Below are positions 44,151 through 56,806 of a stretch of DNA of 64,000 nucleotides, piece by piece. Every line of letters begins with the position of its first letter. The stretch's first letter is position 1. Position numbers and translations under genes: made by a program. Source of the DNA: Saururus chinensis (lineage: Eukaryota; Streptophyta; Magnoliopsida; Piperales; Saururaceae); NCBI GenBank assembly GCA_035235625.1, contig CP141145.1, positions 20,834,563 to 20,898,562 of the forward strand. Direction: 5' to 3'. The notes under the pieces are model-generated. The model made no database searches. It was not told the origin of the DNA and worked only from the letters and a program-made list of their open reading frames with translations.

Positions 44151-45554
44151 TAGGGGTGGCACTGTTGGATGAGCAGACCTGGCCCAGCCCGGCCCATAGG
44201 AGAGCAGGTTGGGCTGGGTTGCATTTTTTGGACAGCAAGCACTACAAAAAAAAATCCAATGGCAGTTTTAAAATAGAAGGTAAAGGTTTTAAAATACTAT
44301 GTTTTATATCACTTCTTCACCCTCTAGAATACAAGAATTTAAAGGCGTGTAAATTGCACGGTAAAAAATATAAAAAGTTTCAATTAGATGTTCGTCATAG
44401 GTGAAATAAGACATATTTAATGAAGGTCATTTTGTCATTTTTATTTGTTTGATGTATTTTCTATCTTTTTTTAATTTTACTAAAGATTTATCTGAAGTTT
44501 ACAATGCTACTTCTTGTTCAATTCTAAACCACTTGTATGATATAACTTATGCATTTAAAAGTTATATAAATAAGGAAACTTTTGCACATCTTGTAGTGAA
44601 AATGGAGATAAAATTCAATATATATTTGTCTCTTATTCTTTTAATTTATTGTTTAGAATCCTAGGGCTAGATTAGATGGTGTACAAATTTTAATAGATGG
44701 TATGCGTGATAGCATGAGTATCTATGTTGATAATAATGATAATATATTTAAAACTATAAAAAATTACTTTGTGTTCTTTATATAATATATATGAACTATC
44801 CTATGAGTCAAGACAAAATAAATCAATTTTTTCTTCTTCTACTACTATTATGCATCCTCTTCAACAAAAAAATTAAGTTTTGGATGTTACTTCAAAAACT
44901 AAACAAAATTATACTTCTAATACTATTGAATTAGATATCTATTTACAAACTAATTTTGCATCTTTTCTTACCAAAGATGAACTTAGTAATTTAAATATTT
45001 TAACTTGTGGTAGATACATGGAAAGAACTATCTTGTGTTATTTGCCTTAACTCAAGATTTGCTAACCCCCTAATGTCCATAGTAGCATTGAAATATCCAT
45101 TTAGTTTAGGAGGTGGGTGTTAGATGATAGATATAGTTGACCAATTCATGATGCGGTGGAGGCATGCATATGCTTGAAGGATTGGTTAGATGCAGAAGAA
45201 AGAGCACAAGCTCCTAAGTTTGAAAAGGAAATGAGAGAATATTTACAAGACTTAACAATTAATTACTAAATAATGTAAATTTTATTTACTTTTGTAATTG
45301 AGGTTTTAGATTGTAATTGCAAATGATAGATAGTTGAGATGTGTTCATTCTATAGTGATGCAATTCTAGCATCTATTTTGTAAGTTACAAAAATTACAAT
45401 ATTTTTTATAGAAATTGATATAATTTTTTAAGTGTTCTTTTTTTATTGAGAGGGACCGGGGGTAGGGGAATGACTCCTCTCCCCCATTAGGCCAGGCCTA
45501 GCCCAGCTTGTCTAGTGAGGGGGGCCTCAACGGGCCCAATCATTGCCACTCCTA
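44151..45554 (+). mobile_element. hAT (Ac-type) transposon, internally decayed
   Basis: The ends are TAGGGGTGGCA on the left and TTGCCACTCCTA on the right, an inverted repeat of Ac/hAT type. GGCCCAGCCCGGCC and GGGGCCTCAACGGGCCC lie just inside each end, as is usual for this group. The 8-bp flanks ACCTCAAA (44143-44150) and ACCTCGGA (45555-45562) match at six of eight positions. The interior encodes only the C-terminal part of a transposase, so it is a deleted copy. Confidence 0.8.
44409..45269 (+). pseudogene. hAT transposase relic with C-terminal dimerisation domain
   Basis: Open pieces read SCSILNHLYDITYAFKSY, then NKETFAHLVVKMEIKFN, matching the region before the hAT dimerisation domain. 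Further on come ELDIYLQTNFASFLTKD, WVLDDR and HDAVEACICLKDW, ending EMREYLQDLTINY and a stop at 45269. These are the landmarks of the hATC dimerisation region in Ac/RICESLEEPER-type proteins. Stops near 44664, 45045 and elsewhere, plus frame changes, inactivate it. The BED finger and most of the catalytic core are absent. The enzyme would cut and paste the element. Confidence 0.75.
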
Positions 45555-47224
45555 ACCTCGGATGGATGGCAAACATGCTAGCTCACTACTTATATACTAA
45601 ATCAAAATTCACATGTACTAACCTTTAAGAACATTTGAGTCATATTTTAGGTTTATTAGCTGATTTCAATGTCAAAATCATGTCAAAAACCTTGGGAATG
45701 TACTTAATCTTAAAATTTGATTAGATGTTGTTATGGTCAAGTCTGATTTGGAATTAACAGACTTGAAAAATAGGAACATACATGTTCTTATATTTCAAGA
45801 CAGAAGACTAAAGAATGGTGAAGGTTTTCGAAGCTTATTCAAATTGCATTCGCTTACGAAAATCACTTGGAGAAGTTTCAGAAGTAATTTTAGGGGTTTC
45901 AGAAGGTTTTAAGGTAAAAAGGGCAAAATAGTAACTAATCTATCAGAACGATCGATCATTGGAGAATATTCTAAATGGAACGATTGATCATCACTTGATT
46001 TAGCCCTATGTAAAATGAAGCTAAGAGTTATCGATTGATCGCTTCGTTAATCGATTAATCACTTGAAGTGTTGTATGTTCAGAAAACAATAAATGAGTGA
46101 TCGTTGTGTGAAACGATCAATCGCTTGTAGTTTTAGTTTCCCTAATTAAACCATTTCAAATTCAATTTCTTTTCTTATTGAAGTCAAAGACCTAAATCAG
46201 TTTGGAGAGCTATATAAGGGATAAGAAGTCACAAATTTTGAAGAGATGAAAACCTAGAGGAAATTGGAAAAAAAAGGTTTCTACCTTTTGCATATTGTTT
46301 TCCAAAGAGAATTCACATGAAGCTTTGAGTTGAAGATAAATAGTGAATTCATAAAGCTATTCTACAACTAAGAAGAAATTTCACATAGAAGTTTCAAAGA
46401 AGAGTTGCAGCTTATCTTTTATGGGAGATTGAGGACTCTAAGAAGCCAAAGTCAATACAATAAGAGGGCCTTGTTGAAGGCTAGGAGAAAGCAAAGACAA
46501 AGCAAGGAGAAAGAAAAGTTTCAAGTGCTTAAGGGAGAAGAGTTGAAGGCCAGAAACGACAAGAATTTGTGGAAATCTAAACACACTACAATAAAATGTA
46601 CTATCAGCTACACATTTATTAGCGACGCATACACAAGCGTCGCTAAAAACAACTACTTGCAACATATAAAAAATCGTCGCTAAATTATAAACTATTAGAG
46701 ACGCAAAATCATATGTATCGCTAATAGCCACGTATTTGCGATGCTTACCTTAAAGCGTCGCTAATACGAACCATATTAGCGACGCTTTCACTAAGCATTG
46801 CTAAAAGATATACATTTTGAAAAAAAGAAAAAATTAATAACTATTAGCTACGTTTTTTCTTCAGTGTCGCTAATACGTATACAATTAGTGATGCTTAATA
46901 AAAGCATCACTAATAGTAATAAATTTCAAATGAAAAACATAAAAGTTTATAACTATTAGTGACGCTGGTAAATACGTGTTGCAAATAGTATTGATAATAG
47001 CTACGCTTGTCTACAAACATCGCTATTAGCTTTATTAATTAATTTTACATAATAAATAAATATATAATAAATAAATATGAAACAAAAGTAAAAGTAAACT
47101 TCTTAAATATAATATATTTTATTAATTATTTACTTTTTGTATATAATAAATAAATATTAAATTTTTAATAAAATGTAGTTTTAATAATAGATTAAACTTT
47201 CACTATTTATATATAATATATTTG

Positions 47225-48870
47225 ATTTCTTAAATTTTCTTAAAGAGAGAGAGAGAGTGAGAGGAGAGGAAGAGAGAGAGGGAGAGAGATAGAGATAGAG
47301 AGGAGGACAGAGAGATAGAGAGAGGAAGAGGGAAGAGAGAGGAAGAAAGAGAGGGAGAAGAGAGGGAGAGAGAGAGTGTAGAGAGAGAGACTGAGGAGAG
47401 AGAAGAGAGGGGTGAGGAGAGAGAAGATACAGAAAGAGGGGAGAGAGAAGAGAGAGAAAGAGGGGAGAGAGGGTAGAGAGAGAAGGTGAGGAGAGAGGGT
47501 AGAGAGAGTGAGGGAGAGAGAGGAAGAGAGAGAGTGAGGAGAGAGAGGAGAGGGAGAGAAAGAGGAGAGATGAGTGAGAGAGAGGAGAGAGAGGAGAGGC
47601 GAGAGAGAAGAGAGAGAAATAGGGGAGAGAGGGGAGAGAGAAAGAAGAGAGAGTGAGGGTGAGATAGAGAAAATTTTTAAATTATAAATTATTTAAAAAA
47701 TATATAAAACATTAAAAAATATTATTAGCGACGCATAGATTGAAGCGTCGCTACTACACGATGTAGTAGCGAAGGTAGTAGCAACGCATCAAATTATGCG
47801 TTGCTACTACATCGTGTAGTAGCGACGCATAGAGTTATGCGTCACAAATATTATTTTTTATTTTAAAAAAATAGAATAGAGAGGGGTGAGAGAGAGGAAG
47901 AGAGAGAGGAGAGAGAGAACAGAGGAGAGGAGAGAGAGAAGAGAGAAGAGGGGAGAGTGAAAGAGGAGAGTGTGAAGAGAGAGAATGAGAGAAGGGATGG
48001 TAGAGAGAGAAGAGAGAGTGAGGAGAGAGAGAAATTTATTGTAAATTATAAATTATTTTAAAAAAATTAAAAAAATATTATTAGCGACGCATAGATTGAA
48101 GCATTGCATAGAGATATGTGTCACTACTACCCTATGGTAGTAGTGTAGCGTTATGCGTCGTGAATAGTGTTTTTGATTTTTAAAAAGATTAATTGAAAAG
48201 AGAGAGGGAGTAAGAGAGAGGGAGGGAGAGAGAGGAGAGAGATAAGAGAGGAGAGGAGAGGAGAGAGAAAGGAGAGAGAGAGGAGACAAAGAGAGGAGAG
48301 AGAGAGAGAGATGAGAGGGGAGAGAGGAGGAGAGAGAGAGAGAGAGAGATGAGAGGAGGAGAGAGAGAGAGAGAGAGAGGGAAGAGAGGGTAGAGAGAAA
48401 GAGAAGAGAGAGTGTGATGGAGAGTGAGGAAGAGAGTGAACGAGTGTGGAGAGAGAGCGAGGAGAGTGAGAAGTTTTTTAATTATAAATTATTTTAAAAA
48501 ATTTAAAATATTAAAAAAAAATATTAGCAACGTATACATTGAAGCGTCGCTACTACCTTAGGGTTGTAGTGATGCATAGCGATATGCGTCGCTACTACCC
48601 TAAGGTACTAGCAATGCATCAAACTATGCATCACTACTACATCATGTAGTAACGACACATAGTGTTATGCATCGTGAATAGTATTTCTTATTTTAAAAAA
48701 ATTAATAGAAAAGAGAGGGGGAGAGAGAGAGGGAGTGAGAGTGAGGGAGAGACAGAGAGGAGAGAGAGAGAGAAGAGAGAGAGTGGAGAGGGAAAGAGGG
48801 GAGAGAGAGTGAGAGTGAGGGGGAGAGAGAGATAGAGAGAGAGGAAGAGATAGAGAGGAGAGAGAGAAGG
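47225..48870 (+). repeat. Modular GA-rich blocks in CACTA copy 2
   Basis: Four polypurine blocks (about 47225-47665, 47875-48030, 48200-48470 and 48705-48870) are separated by similar AT-rich modules of 130-240 bp. Each module holds a TATAAATTATTT-like start and TAGCGACGCATAG / GCGTCGCTACTAC motifs. The block-module unit therefore repeats about four times. Confidence 0.85.
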
Positions 48871-49090
48871 GAATTATACATTATTAGCGACACATAATAG
48901 TATGCGTCTCTAATAGTCCAAGTAGTATCGACGCATATGTTTATGCGTAACTATTACCTAATATTTTAGTGACGTATACATATAGTATATATCGCCAATA
49001 CATATACTAATAGCAACACTTGTTACGAGCATCACTAATAATATTTTTAAAAAAAATATTAAAGGATTACAAGGGTGAAATTTTGCCTAC

Positions 49091-49098
49091 TTATAAAG
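49091..49098 (+). promoter_or_regulatory. TATA-like box before the C-rich block of CACTA copy 2
   Basis: TTATAAAG directly precedes a 230-bp C-rich stretch. This parallels the TATA-like box and C-rich block of copy 1. Confidence 0.4.
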
Positions 49099-49805
49099 GG
49101 TCCCCCCTCCCCCCCCCCCGCCATCCTCCTGCACCCCGCTATCCTATTGCCTCCAGCGCCCGCCATCCTCCGGCCCCCCACCCCTCCTCCCTCCCAGTCC
49201 CCCTCTCCTCTATGCTCCGCCCTCCATGGAGACATGAGGACGATGGGGAGGCCCCGTCCTCCGGCCCCCCACTCCCCTCTACTCCACCCCCTCTCTCCCT
49301 CTCGCTCCCCCACCTTTCCTTCCCCCTCTGATTAGGGGACTATTAACGAAGCATAAATGTGTCACTAAAAGTCCTTTTTGTTGTAGTGACAAAAGGAGTT
49401 TGTGTTAGAATCAAAATAAAGGTTAGTAGTTTGTTTGTGTCGATGTAATTGTGTTACTTCCTTATACTACATTGATTTGGTTCCTTTGGAACTGTCGTTG
49501 TTTTTTACCTAAGTTTGGGTTTTTCATGTTAAATTGTTGTGTGTTCATATGTGGATTAAATGCATGTAGTTTGATTAATTGATACATCATGAGTAAGCTT
49601 TGAGAGTAGTTTTACTTGCTTCATCTTTATAAAAAAAATTTGCACAAAGAAGCCATGTCTCATAGTCTTTATCTTTGTTAGATAATCAGACTAGAGGCAA
49701 TGCGATGATCTGCTAGGTTGAATAAAGGAATATTAAACTCATAGGACTTTCAACTACTACTAGTAAGAATGCATGTCTACTACATGTGATATGTAAAAAT
49801 AAAAG

Positions 49806-51129
49806 TGTGAATTTAATATTTGTCTATTCAACCTAGCGGATTACAAGATTGCTCTTAAAACTAGTACTTCAACAAGTAAGAATTAAGAGTACTATGCAAA
49901 ACAAAAATTTAGAGTAGAAACAATGAAAACATAATTTTTAAGCACACTCACAATTAATCAATCATCTAATTATAAAACATAAAGCATGCAAACACACATG
50001 AACACAGAATGATTTAACATGGAAAACCCAAACTCAGGTAAAAGAAAACCACGACAACCCATCAAGGACCAAATTAATGCATTAATAGCAAGCAAGACAA
50101 TTATATGATATAACTAAACCACCAATCTTTGTTTTGACTCTAAAACAAACTCATTTTGTTTAGATCTCTACAAATTTTTATCGTTGTTGACTTTCATGTT
50201 TTATTTTTGCCTTCTTCTAGCCTTTAACAAACTCCTCTTATTCTAATGGCTTTGGTCTTTGGGTTCTTGAATATCTCATTGAAGCTTTTTTGCACTCCTC
50301 TATGAAATATCTATATGAAATCTCCTCTTTAGTTGTAGAACAACATCATGAATTCACCATTGATATTCTCTTCAAAGTCCTTTGTGAATTCTAAAAAAAT
50401 AATAATAAGCAAAGGTCCCTCCTTTCTTCTCCAATTTTCTTTTACAATTTCATCACTTCTAATCTTTTATATAGGTTTCCAAAATGATTTGACACTTTGA
50501 ATTCAACAAGGAAAGAAATCCAATCTAGAAAACTTTTTTACGGCAATTTAAACTGCAAGTGATTGATCATTTCAAATAGCGATCAATCATTCACTATTTT
50601 TTAAACACAATTCCTTGAGCGATCATTCTATCAGCATGCCGAATGATCAATAAACTCTCGGCTTAATTTTGCAAAGGATTGATGCAAGTGCCAATTGATC
50701 GTTTCTGGGGGCAATCATTAATGCATCAAATTCTAGCAACTATACACTAGCAATTGATTGATTCAATGAACACATAACTTCAATGATTGATTGATGTTAT
50801 TGTTTAATGACAGTTTTACCTATTTTATACTAAAACCTCTGAAACCACCTTAAACTTATTTAAGTGATTTTAGTATGAGAATGCGATCTGAATATACTTC
50901 ATAACCTATCAACATCCTTTAGTCTTTAATTTTGAACCATAGGAACATGAATGCTTGTATTTTTCAAGTCTATCAATTCTAAATTTGACTTGACCACAAC
51001 TACATCAAATCAGATTTTAAGACTAATTACATCCTCAGATTTTAAGACTAATTACATCCTCAAGGCTTGTGACATAATTTTGATAAAAAAATTAGCCAAT
51101 TAAGCTAACATATGACACATGTTCTAATA
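49806..51129 (-). repeat. 3' LTR of copy C
   Basis: On the minus strand it begins TATTAGAACATGTGTCATAT and ends ATTAAATTCACA. It is 1324 bp. It carries the ATCAATC/GATCGAT motif cluster at about 50560-50790 and lies in inverted orientation to the neighbouring solo LTR. Confidence 0.8.
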
Positions 51130-51146
51130 ATCTCTCCCTTTGGTTA
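51130..51146 (-). other. Polypurine tract of copy C
   Basis: On the minus strand, CCAAAGGGAGAGATT lies immediately before the 3' LTR, as expected for plus-strand priming in this family. Confidence 0.6.
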
Positions 51147-51749
51147 TTTCTTGTCAAAATACTATACAATTAAAAATCAAAAATAAAATTGCAACTCTTA
51201 ACATAGTGCATTGACTTTCAATTTGTACAAATGACTTAACAACATAAAGACTTAACATAGACTCATTAGAATTGATATTGAAAACCCTTGTTTAAACCTG
51301 GACTTAATCTTGCACACTTAAAATCAAAATGATTTGCATAGTGTTGTTCAATCAAATAAAGATAAGCACTTTGATTATCATTATTCATTTCTCCCCCTTT
51401 GGACATAAATAGACAAAAAGTAAAAGCAATAATTAACAAAATACTCTATTAAGCACAATCAAATCACACATATTACCATAAGACATGAAAATAAATAAAC
51501 CATACATCAACCATGTCCATCACATATCCCATAACAAAATTAATTTCAAAATACAGCTCATAGTCGCAATGAAATATAAACTAAACTCAAACAAGTTTGA
51601 ACAAAGGAATACATGACAAAGTGCAAAAAAAAGCAATCAACTCCACTATTAGAATGCTCCTCCTCACTGCCATCACATGGAAATTGGGCTTTGAACATAT
51701 GTTTGATCTATGCAAGACTCTATTACATTGCATCTTGATAAGCTTCAAA

Positions 51750-52631
51750 CTCTGCAATGATAATAGGTTTGTCTGGATCATCTTGTGGTGCTAGTGCTTC
51801 AAGAGATGCATGTCTTGGCGCTTGTGGCTCCTCTATGTCTCCATCCTAACCTATATGATGAGACAATATCTGATGAACAACGGCTACATTAAAAGGTCTC
51901 ATCTCAACAATCGTAGGCTTGCCTTGTAGGATCCTAACATGTGCCAAAGTAAAAATCTTACACAAGATGTATGGGTAGGGCAGCATCTCTTGCATATGTC
52001 CATGTAAGAATGTCATCATTAGATCAAATATGATGGAAGGAAGATCAAGCTAAAGCTCAAGTTGTGAAAGTAGATAAAGTATCCTAGCCATTGTGTGATC
52101 CACTCTCTCCTTATGAGCACTCTATATTTCATACTGAGCAATGACATGTAGCAGACAAAATTAAGGAGTCATGGAGTGTGTTAGCAAAGTTTCATCAAAC
52201 CCTGGACCTCTATGCAAACCTGTCAATGTCCCAGTCAACTCACTATTCAGCAAAAACTCATAACCATCAAATTATGGATAGAAGAGTGGTCTCCTCTGGC
52301 ATCCAATAACATTAGCAATCACCTCCGGTAAAACTCTCACTTGCACTCCTCCTGTTATGCCAACTAATGAGTCATCCTCCTCCAAATAGAGAGATGAATA
52401 CCAATATCTAACTAGACATGAAAAAATTGACTAACAGGAGGTAGAGATGGTTTTGAAGTAGTCCATCTAGTATGGACAAGCCTCAATCCACTCCATAGCA
52501 TACTCTAGTGGAACATGAACCGGGCTACATTTGCAGCAAATAGGTCTAACCCTATCTTCTTCGCTAGTTGAAGCACCTAAATCCCTTGACCCAGACTTAG
52601 TAGCCACCTTTTGCTTCTTCACTCTCCCCAT
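51750..52631 (-). pseudogene. Extra gene relic of copy C, like 'putative plant transposon protein'
   Basis: An ATG at 52631 starts MGRVKKQKVATKSGSRDLG, then a broken frame continues for almost 300 codons. Later pieces read VRVLPEVIANVIGCQRRP, HTMARILYLLSQLEL, and LPYPYILCKIFTLAHVRILQ. The last two resemble the 'LP+G.L.T.IF...GV' region of a domain often found as an extra frame in plant LTR elements and labelled putative plant transposon protein (Pfam PF20167 from memory). At least six stops break it. It has the same strand as gag but lies near the 3' LTR. Function is unknown. Confidence 0.4.
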
Positions 52632-54660
52632 CTAAATATATTACAAATATACAACATAGGGCTAAGCAGGAAATAGGAACAAAGATATAGGCAGTAATAA
52701 GTGTCCTAGAATTTCAAAGATTATTGAAATTCATGTTAAAAATTGATTTTTTAAAATTTGAATAAAACCGTAATATTCTTTTGTGTTCGATTGACTTCAA
52801 ATTTTGATACATTGTAGATAATGATGAGTAAAACAAAAGTTATAATGAGACCTATAACCAATTTTGATCAAAAATGTCCAATTTTGAAAAATCCTTAATT
52901 TGAGGTAATAAAGTGAAACTGCAATGAATTTTTTTTAAATTTCATAATGTGACCGATCAAATTGCATGAAACTTTGTAATAATGTAGATCAAACTATTTC
53001 TAACAATCCTATCAATTCAAAGCTTGTTAAAATCCATTGAAAATACACTAAAAATATAAATGTCAATTTTGGTACTCACATTGGTCGTGACAAAAAGCTT
53101 GAATTTGACAAGTAAATTCAGTCAATTTACACGCAAAAATCACTCAAATCTCATGTACTCTCTCACTAAACTCTTTGGAAGAGTTTGGAGTGAAATAGAA
53201 AGGAAATGAGCTTCATCCAAATTTAAAACAATGTTACAGCACATATACTCAACGAGCGACTGATTGTTATGGTGAATTGATTGATCAATCTTGAGAATTT
53301 CAAAAGAAAATATTTATGAAAATAAGTGGAAAATGAGAAAATTAAAAAAAATCCAATGGATCCCTAAAAATATGTCAAGATATTTCCCATCAAAATAAAA
53401 AATTTATGACAACCAGAATTCAAATTAAAAATCAAACAGTAAAAATAAGCATAGTTGAGCTCCTTTTGACAATTTTTATTTAATTTTCCTTTAATCTAAG
53501 TGTCTCCAGAGATGATGTTTATTAATATCTTGTCCAAGATTAGTAAACTCCATTGGTATGATATTGTCAACTTTATCTTATTCTTTTTGACATATTAATT
53601 CTCTTTTATTAATTTTTGAAGAAACCACCAATGTGTTCAACTCTTGTCTCATTTAATCTTGAATCTCGCAAGATCACTCTTAACAAGACTGAGACAAATT
53701 TTTTTAGACCCTAGTAAAGACTATGTTCACATTTTTCAACTCACTTTAGCTAGAATATGTGTTCATGATTTTTCTAAAAAAACAAAATAATCAAAAGCTC
53801 ATAAAATTATGCCCATACCTTTTTCTCAGTTATAATAATTTTCCTCAAATCATTCTCCTAGGGGTTAGTTTTTCTTAATTGTCTCAACTTGCATTATTTA
53901 TTTTTTATCATTCATTTATTTCTTTTTCATTTAATTTTCTTGATGTCAAGTTGATGGGAGCTTCACACTAGCCCAGACCGACCTAAGTAGGTAGCCCTTC
54001 CCCATCATCTTTACAAGGTCAATTCCATTACCTGAAGATATTGAAGTACATAAGACTTATAATCATTGAAGTTCATTACATAGATTTTTCTTTTCTTGTG
54101 AATTCGAAATAGAAATCTAGCCAAGGATCCTCTAATTTGATCACTAAGATTTTACTATAATCTAAATGCCTAAGTCGACTTATGTTTAAGAATTCTCTTT
54201 TGATATTTATAAATAAAAATGACTTGAGTCTCAACATGAAGTGTACGAGTGTTAAAAATAAAGAATTGTAATATCAAGCAGAAGAAAATCAAATTGATCT
54301 TCACTCTCCTTAGTGTATCTTTCTTTTCATTAAGATATGTTTGACCACTAATCATGTTGCCTTTTAGCTTAAAAGAAAATTAATTTCAATAGGTCTCGAT
54401 AGCTGAACTAATCAAAACTAAAATAAAGCCACTTGCAAAATCAAGCAAAAGTTACACTAATTTTTGTGTGTTTATGATCATATTCTATTTTTTTGTTTTT
54501 TTATATTCGAACCTATGAATTAAAAGACATGCAAAAAGAAGATAAAATGTGATAAAAACTAAAAACATGAATGCCCAAAAGATTAAAAGAATTAAACCAT
54601 GAACAAAAATCAGAATCTCTTTACTATGATATGACAAACCCCTTACTTTTGCCTAACCCA
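52632..54660 (-). other. Non-coding interior of copy C
   Basis: No recognisable domain. The block at about 53955-54030 (GATGGGAGCTTCACACTAGC and AAGTAGGTAGCCCTTCCCC on the plus strand) is the inverted counterpart of 22015-22105 in copy A. It may be a conserved cis element, for example for packaging. Confidence 0.5.
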
Positions 54661-54663
54661 CCT

Positions 54664-56552
54664 ATCCTAAGGCAATCTAAGGTGTTCTTCATATTGATCC
54701 TTTATAGCTTGAAGATCAATCTTTTTTACCCACTCTCTCTTCATCTTTTTCTCATAAACTTGTCGGGGCAACTTAGGAGTAATAATGGTAGTGTGCTTCT
54801 TCTCAATCTTGTTTGACCTAGGTTTGAAAGGATAATTCATGGGACATTCTCTTCTAGTATGAGAGTCACTATAGTATATATCACACACAACCACAATACT
54901 AAAACTTATTATTCCTCCTTTCACTCTTGACCTACGTGGGTTGGGCACTATCTTAGGGTTTTTATTACTCTCTTTTGCCTTCAAGAAGATAGTAGATTTT
55001 GCTAAGGGCGTAGACAAGCAATTTCTAAAATTTAAGCCCATATTGTTGATTTAATAGATGCATAACATGGTTTACAACTTCTTTCCACTCTTAAATCCAT
55101 TGAATTTCTCTTTAGAGGATATAAGTTTTGTAGTGTGAGCATTAGGTTTCTCTTTTTCGCTCTCTAGGTCTTTTTAAGGTCACTCACCTCTCTCTTAAGT
55201 TTGACTTTCAACTCCACTAACATATTTGCCCCTTGAGAAGACAAAACTAGTTCATCATCTTTCTTTTTGAACTCTCTCTTAAGGCTTTTGGCTTTCCTAG
55301 TCAAGACTAAGAATTGTTAGAGAAATCATTTGTATTAATCAAAATCAAAGTCAGACTCTGAGTTTCTCTTCAAGGGAAATGGACTCATGAGACTCTTCTC
55401 TAGAATTATTTTCATTCACACTTGAATTGAAGGCTGTATAGTTACATATTTCATCTTTTTCAAAAGAACTCTAATTAGAGTAAGTTACTTGGAGCACATT
55501 TTCCTTTCTCTTGCTATTAAAACCCTTTGATTTATTAGGCTTATCATTAGAAGAATTGTCAAAAATATTGTTAAAACAATCAACATCAAAGTGACCTAAC
55601 TTACAACTTTCAAAACATTTCAAATTCTTCTTATCTTGTTTATTTTATCTCTCATCTCTCTTATCCCCTTGTCTTTTCCTAGAATTTAAACCCTTATTCT
55701 CAAACCTAAAGTTCTGAGTTTTTGTGAATTTCTTGAAGTTTTTAACTAACAAAAGAATTAATTCTTCATCATCTTTAGACTCTTCAAATTCTTCTAATGG
55801 GTTCAAAGCTTTATATTTCTTGGAAGTTCTCTTAGATGCTTTTTGGGCAATTATTTTCCCTTGGATTTTTCAAACAACTCTTTCTTATTTTTGTATGATT
55901 CTTCTTACATCTCAAAAGTCCTAAGGTTCCTATCACACTCCTCAATGTCTAAGGTATCTATACTTTTAAATTCATTGATGGTTGTCTCCTTAATTTTGAA
56001 TTTAGAGGACAAGAACCTTAACAGTTTCTTCACAACAAGGTAATTAGGTACAAGCTCCCCTAATTAATCACGTGTTTACTATGTCTAAAATCTTAGCATA
56101 GTATATAGAAATAGTCTCATATTCACTCATTATCATGATTTCAAATTCTAGGGTAAGCATATGTAACTTAGAAACTTTAACCATCTTACTTCCCTCATTA
56201 TATTTTACAAGTTTTTCCCTCATTAATCTATGTTCTTATTTTTCTACGGCATTGAATAATGCACTAAGGGCTTTACTGTATTGATTTGAAAGTTTTATTT
56301 CATTTTCATCTCATTCACTCTCATCTTTTAAGATTGAATTTCCACCTCGTCATTGGTTATTGGAGGATTCCAACCTTTAATCACCGATTTCCATTCATTC
56401 CCATCAAGCGCTTGAATAAAAGCTCTCATCCTATTTCTCCAATATGAGAAATTTTGACTATCAAATAAGGGTGGATGATTCATCGGATTACCCAAATCGC
56501 CATGTTCATTCATTGAGTTATTTGAACCACCCAAGCAACACACTTTAAGCAA
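54664..56552 (-). pseudogene. Ty1/copia-type gag relic (copy C)
   Basis: The start of gag is clear at 56552-56328: NHPPLFDSQNFSYWRNRM, then RAFIQALDGNEWKSV, the 'PP.FDG.NF.YWK.RM..F+.S.D...W..V' block of copia gag (UBN2/Retrotran_gag type). Near 55610 a zinc knuckle reads CFESCKLGHFDVDC. Its second cysteine has shifted by one residue, so the CX2CX4HX4C pattern is broken. Acidic and Lys-rich coiled-coil-like sequence follows. The last open stretch (55041-54667) is basic, with a KREWVKK motif like the gag tail in copy A. Multiple stops. No pol follows. Confidence 0.65.
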
Positions 56553-56806
56553 TTAAAGCAAGGAAAAATTATAAGAGATTCAAACTAACTAACTAGGCAC
56601 ACAAATCAACAAGTTTAACAAGTAATTCTAAAAGAAAAATAAGTAAACTAGGAAAATTTGATAAATCAAACCCTAGAACAAGTTATCTAGCACGAGAAAT
56701 CAAAATATAGGAAAGTTAAGCAAAATAATGATGCACTAGCATGCCAAAACAGATTGATATCACGGAGCAAACTTACTTTATTAATAAAAAACCCTTAGTT
56801 ACCACT

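Larger units (their letters stand above)
46584..49388. mobile_element. Non-autonomous CACTA transposon, copy 2
   Basis: It begins CACTACAATAAAA and ends TTTTTGTTGTAGTG, with a 3-bp duplication ACA (46581-46583 and 49389-49391). Subterminal TTAGCGACGC/GCGTCGCTAA motifs are abundant, as in copy 1. The centre alternates long GA-rich blocks with short modules carrying AGCGACGCAT motifs. A TATA box and a C-rich block precede the right end. No transposase is encoded. It is inserted in a family C LTR. Confidence 0.92.
45624..49743 (+). mobile_element. Solo LTR of family C (copy B), interrupted by CACTA copy 2
   Basis: Outside the nested CACTA element the two arms (45624-46583 and 49389-49743) together match one 1.3-kb LTR of the family seen at 18990-20262. 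Start TTTAAGAACATTTGAGTCAT corresponds to TGTTAGAACATGTGTCAT, and the right arm ends AAACTCATA. No internal gag adjoins it. I see no target duplication (TAACC before, GGACT after), so a rearranged or truncated element cannot be excluded. It lies head-to-head with the minus-strand copy that starts 62 bp further on. Confidence 0.75.
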
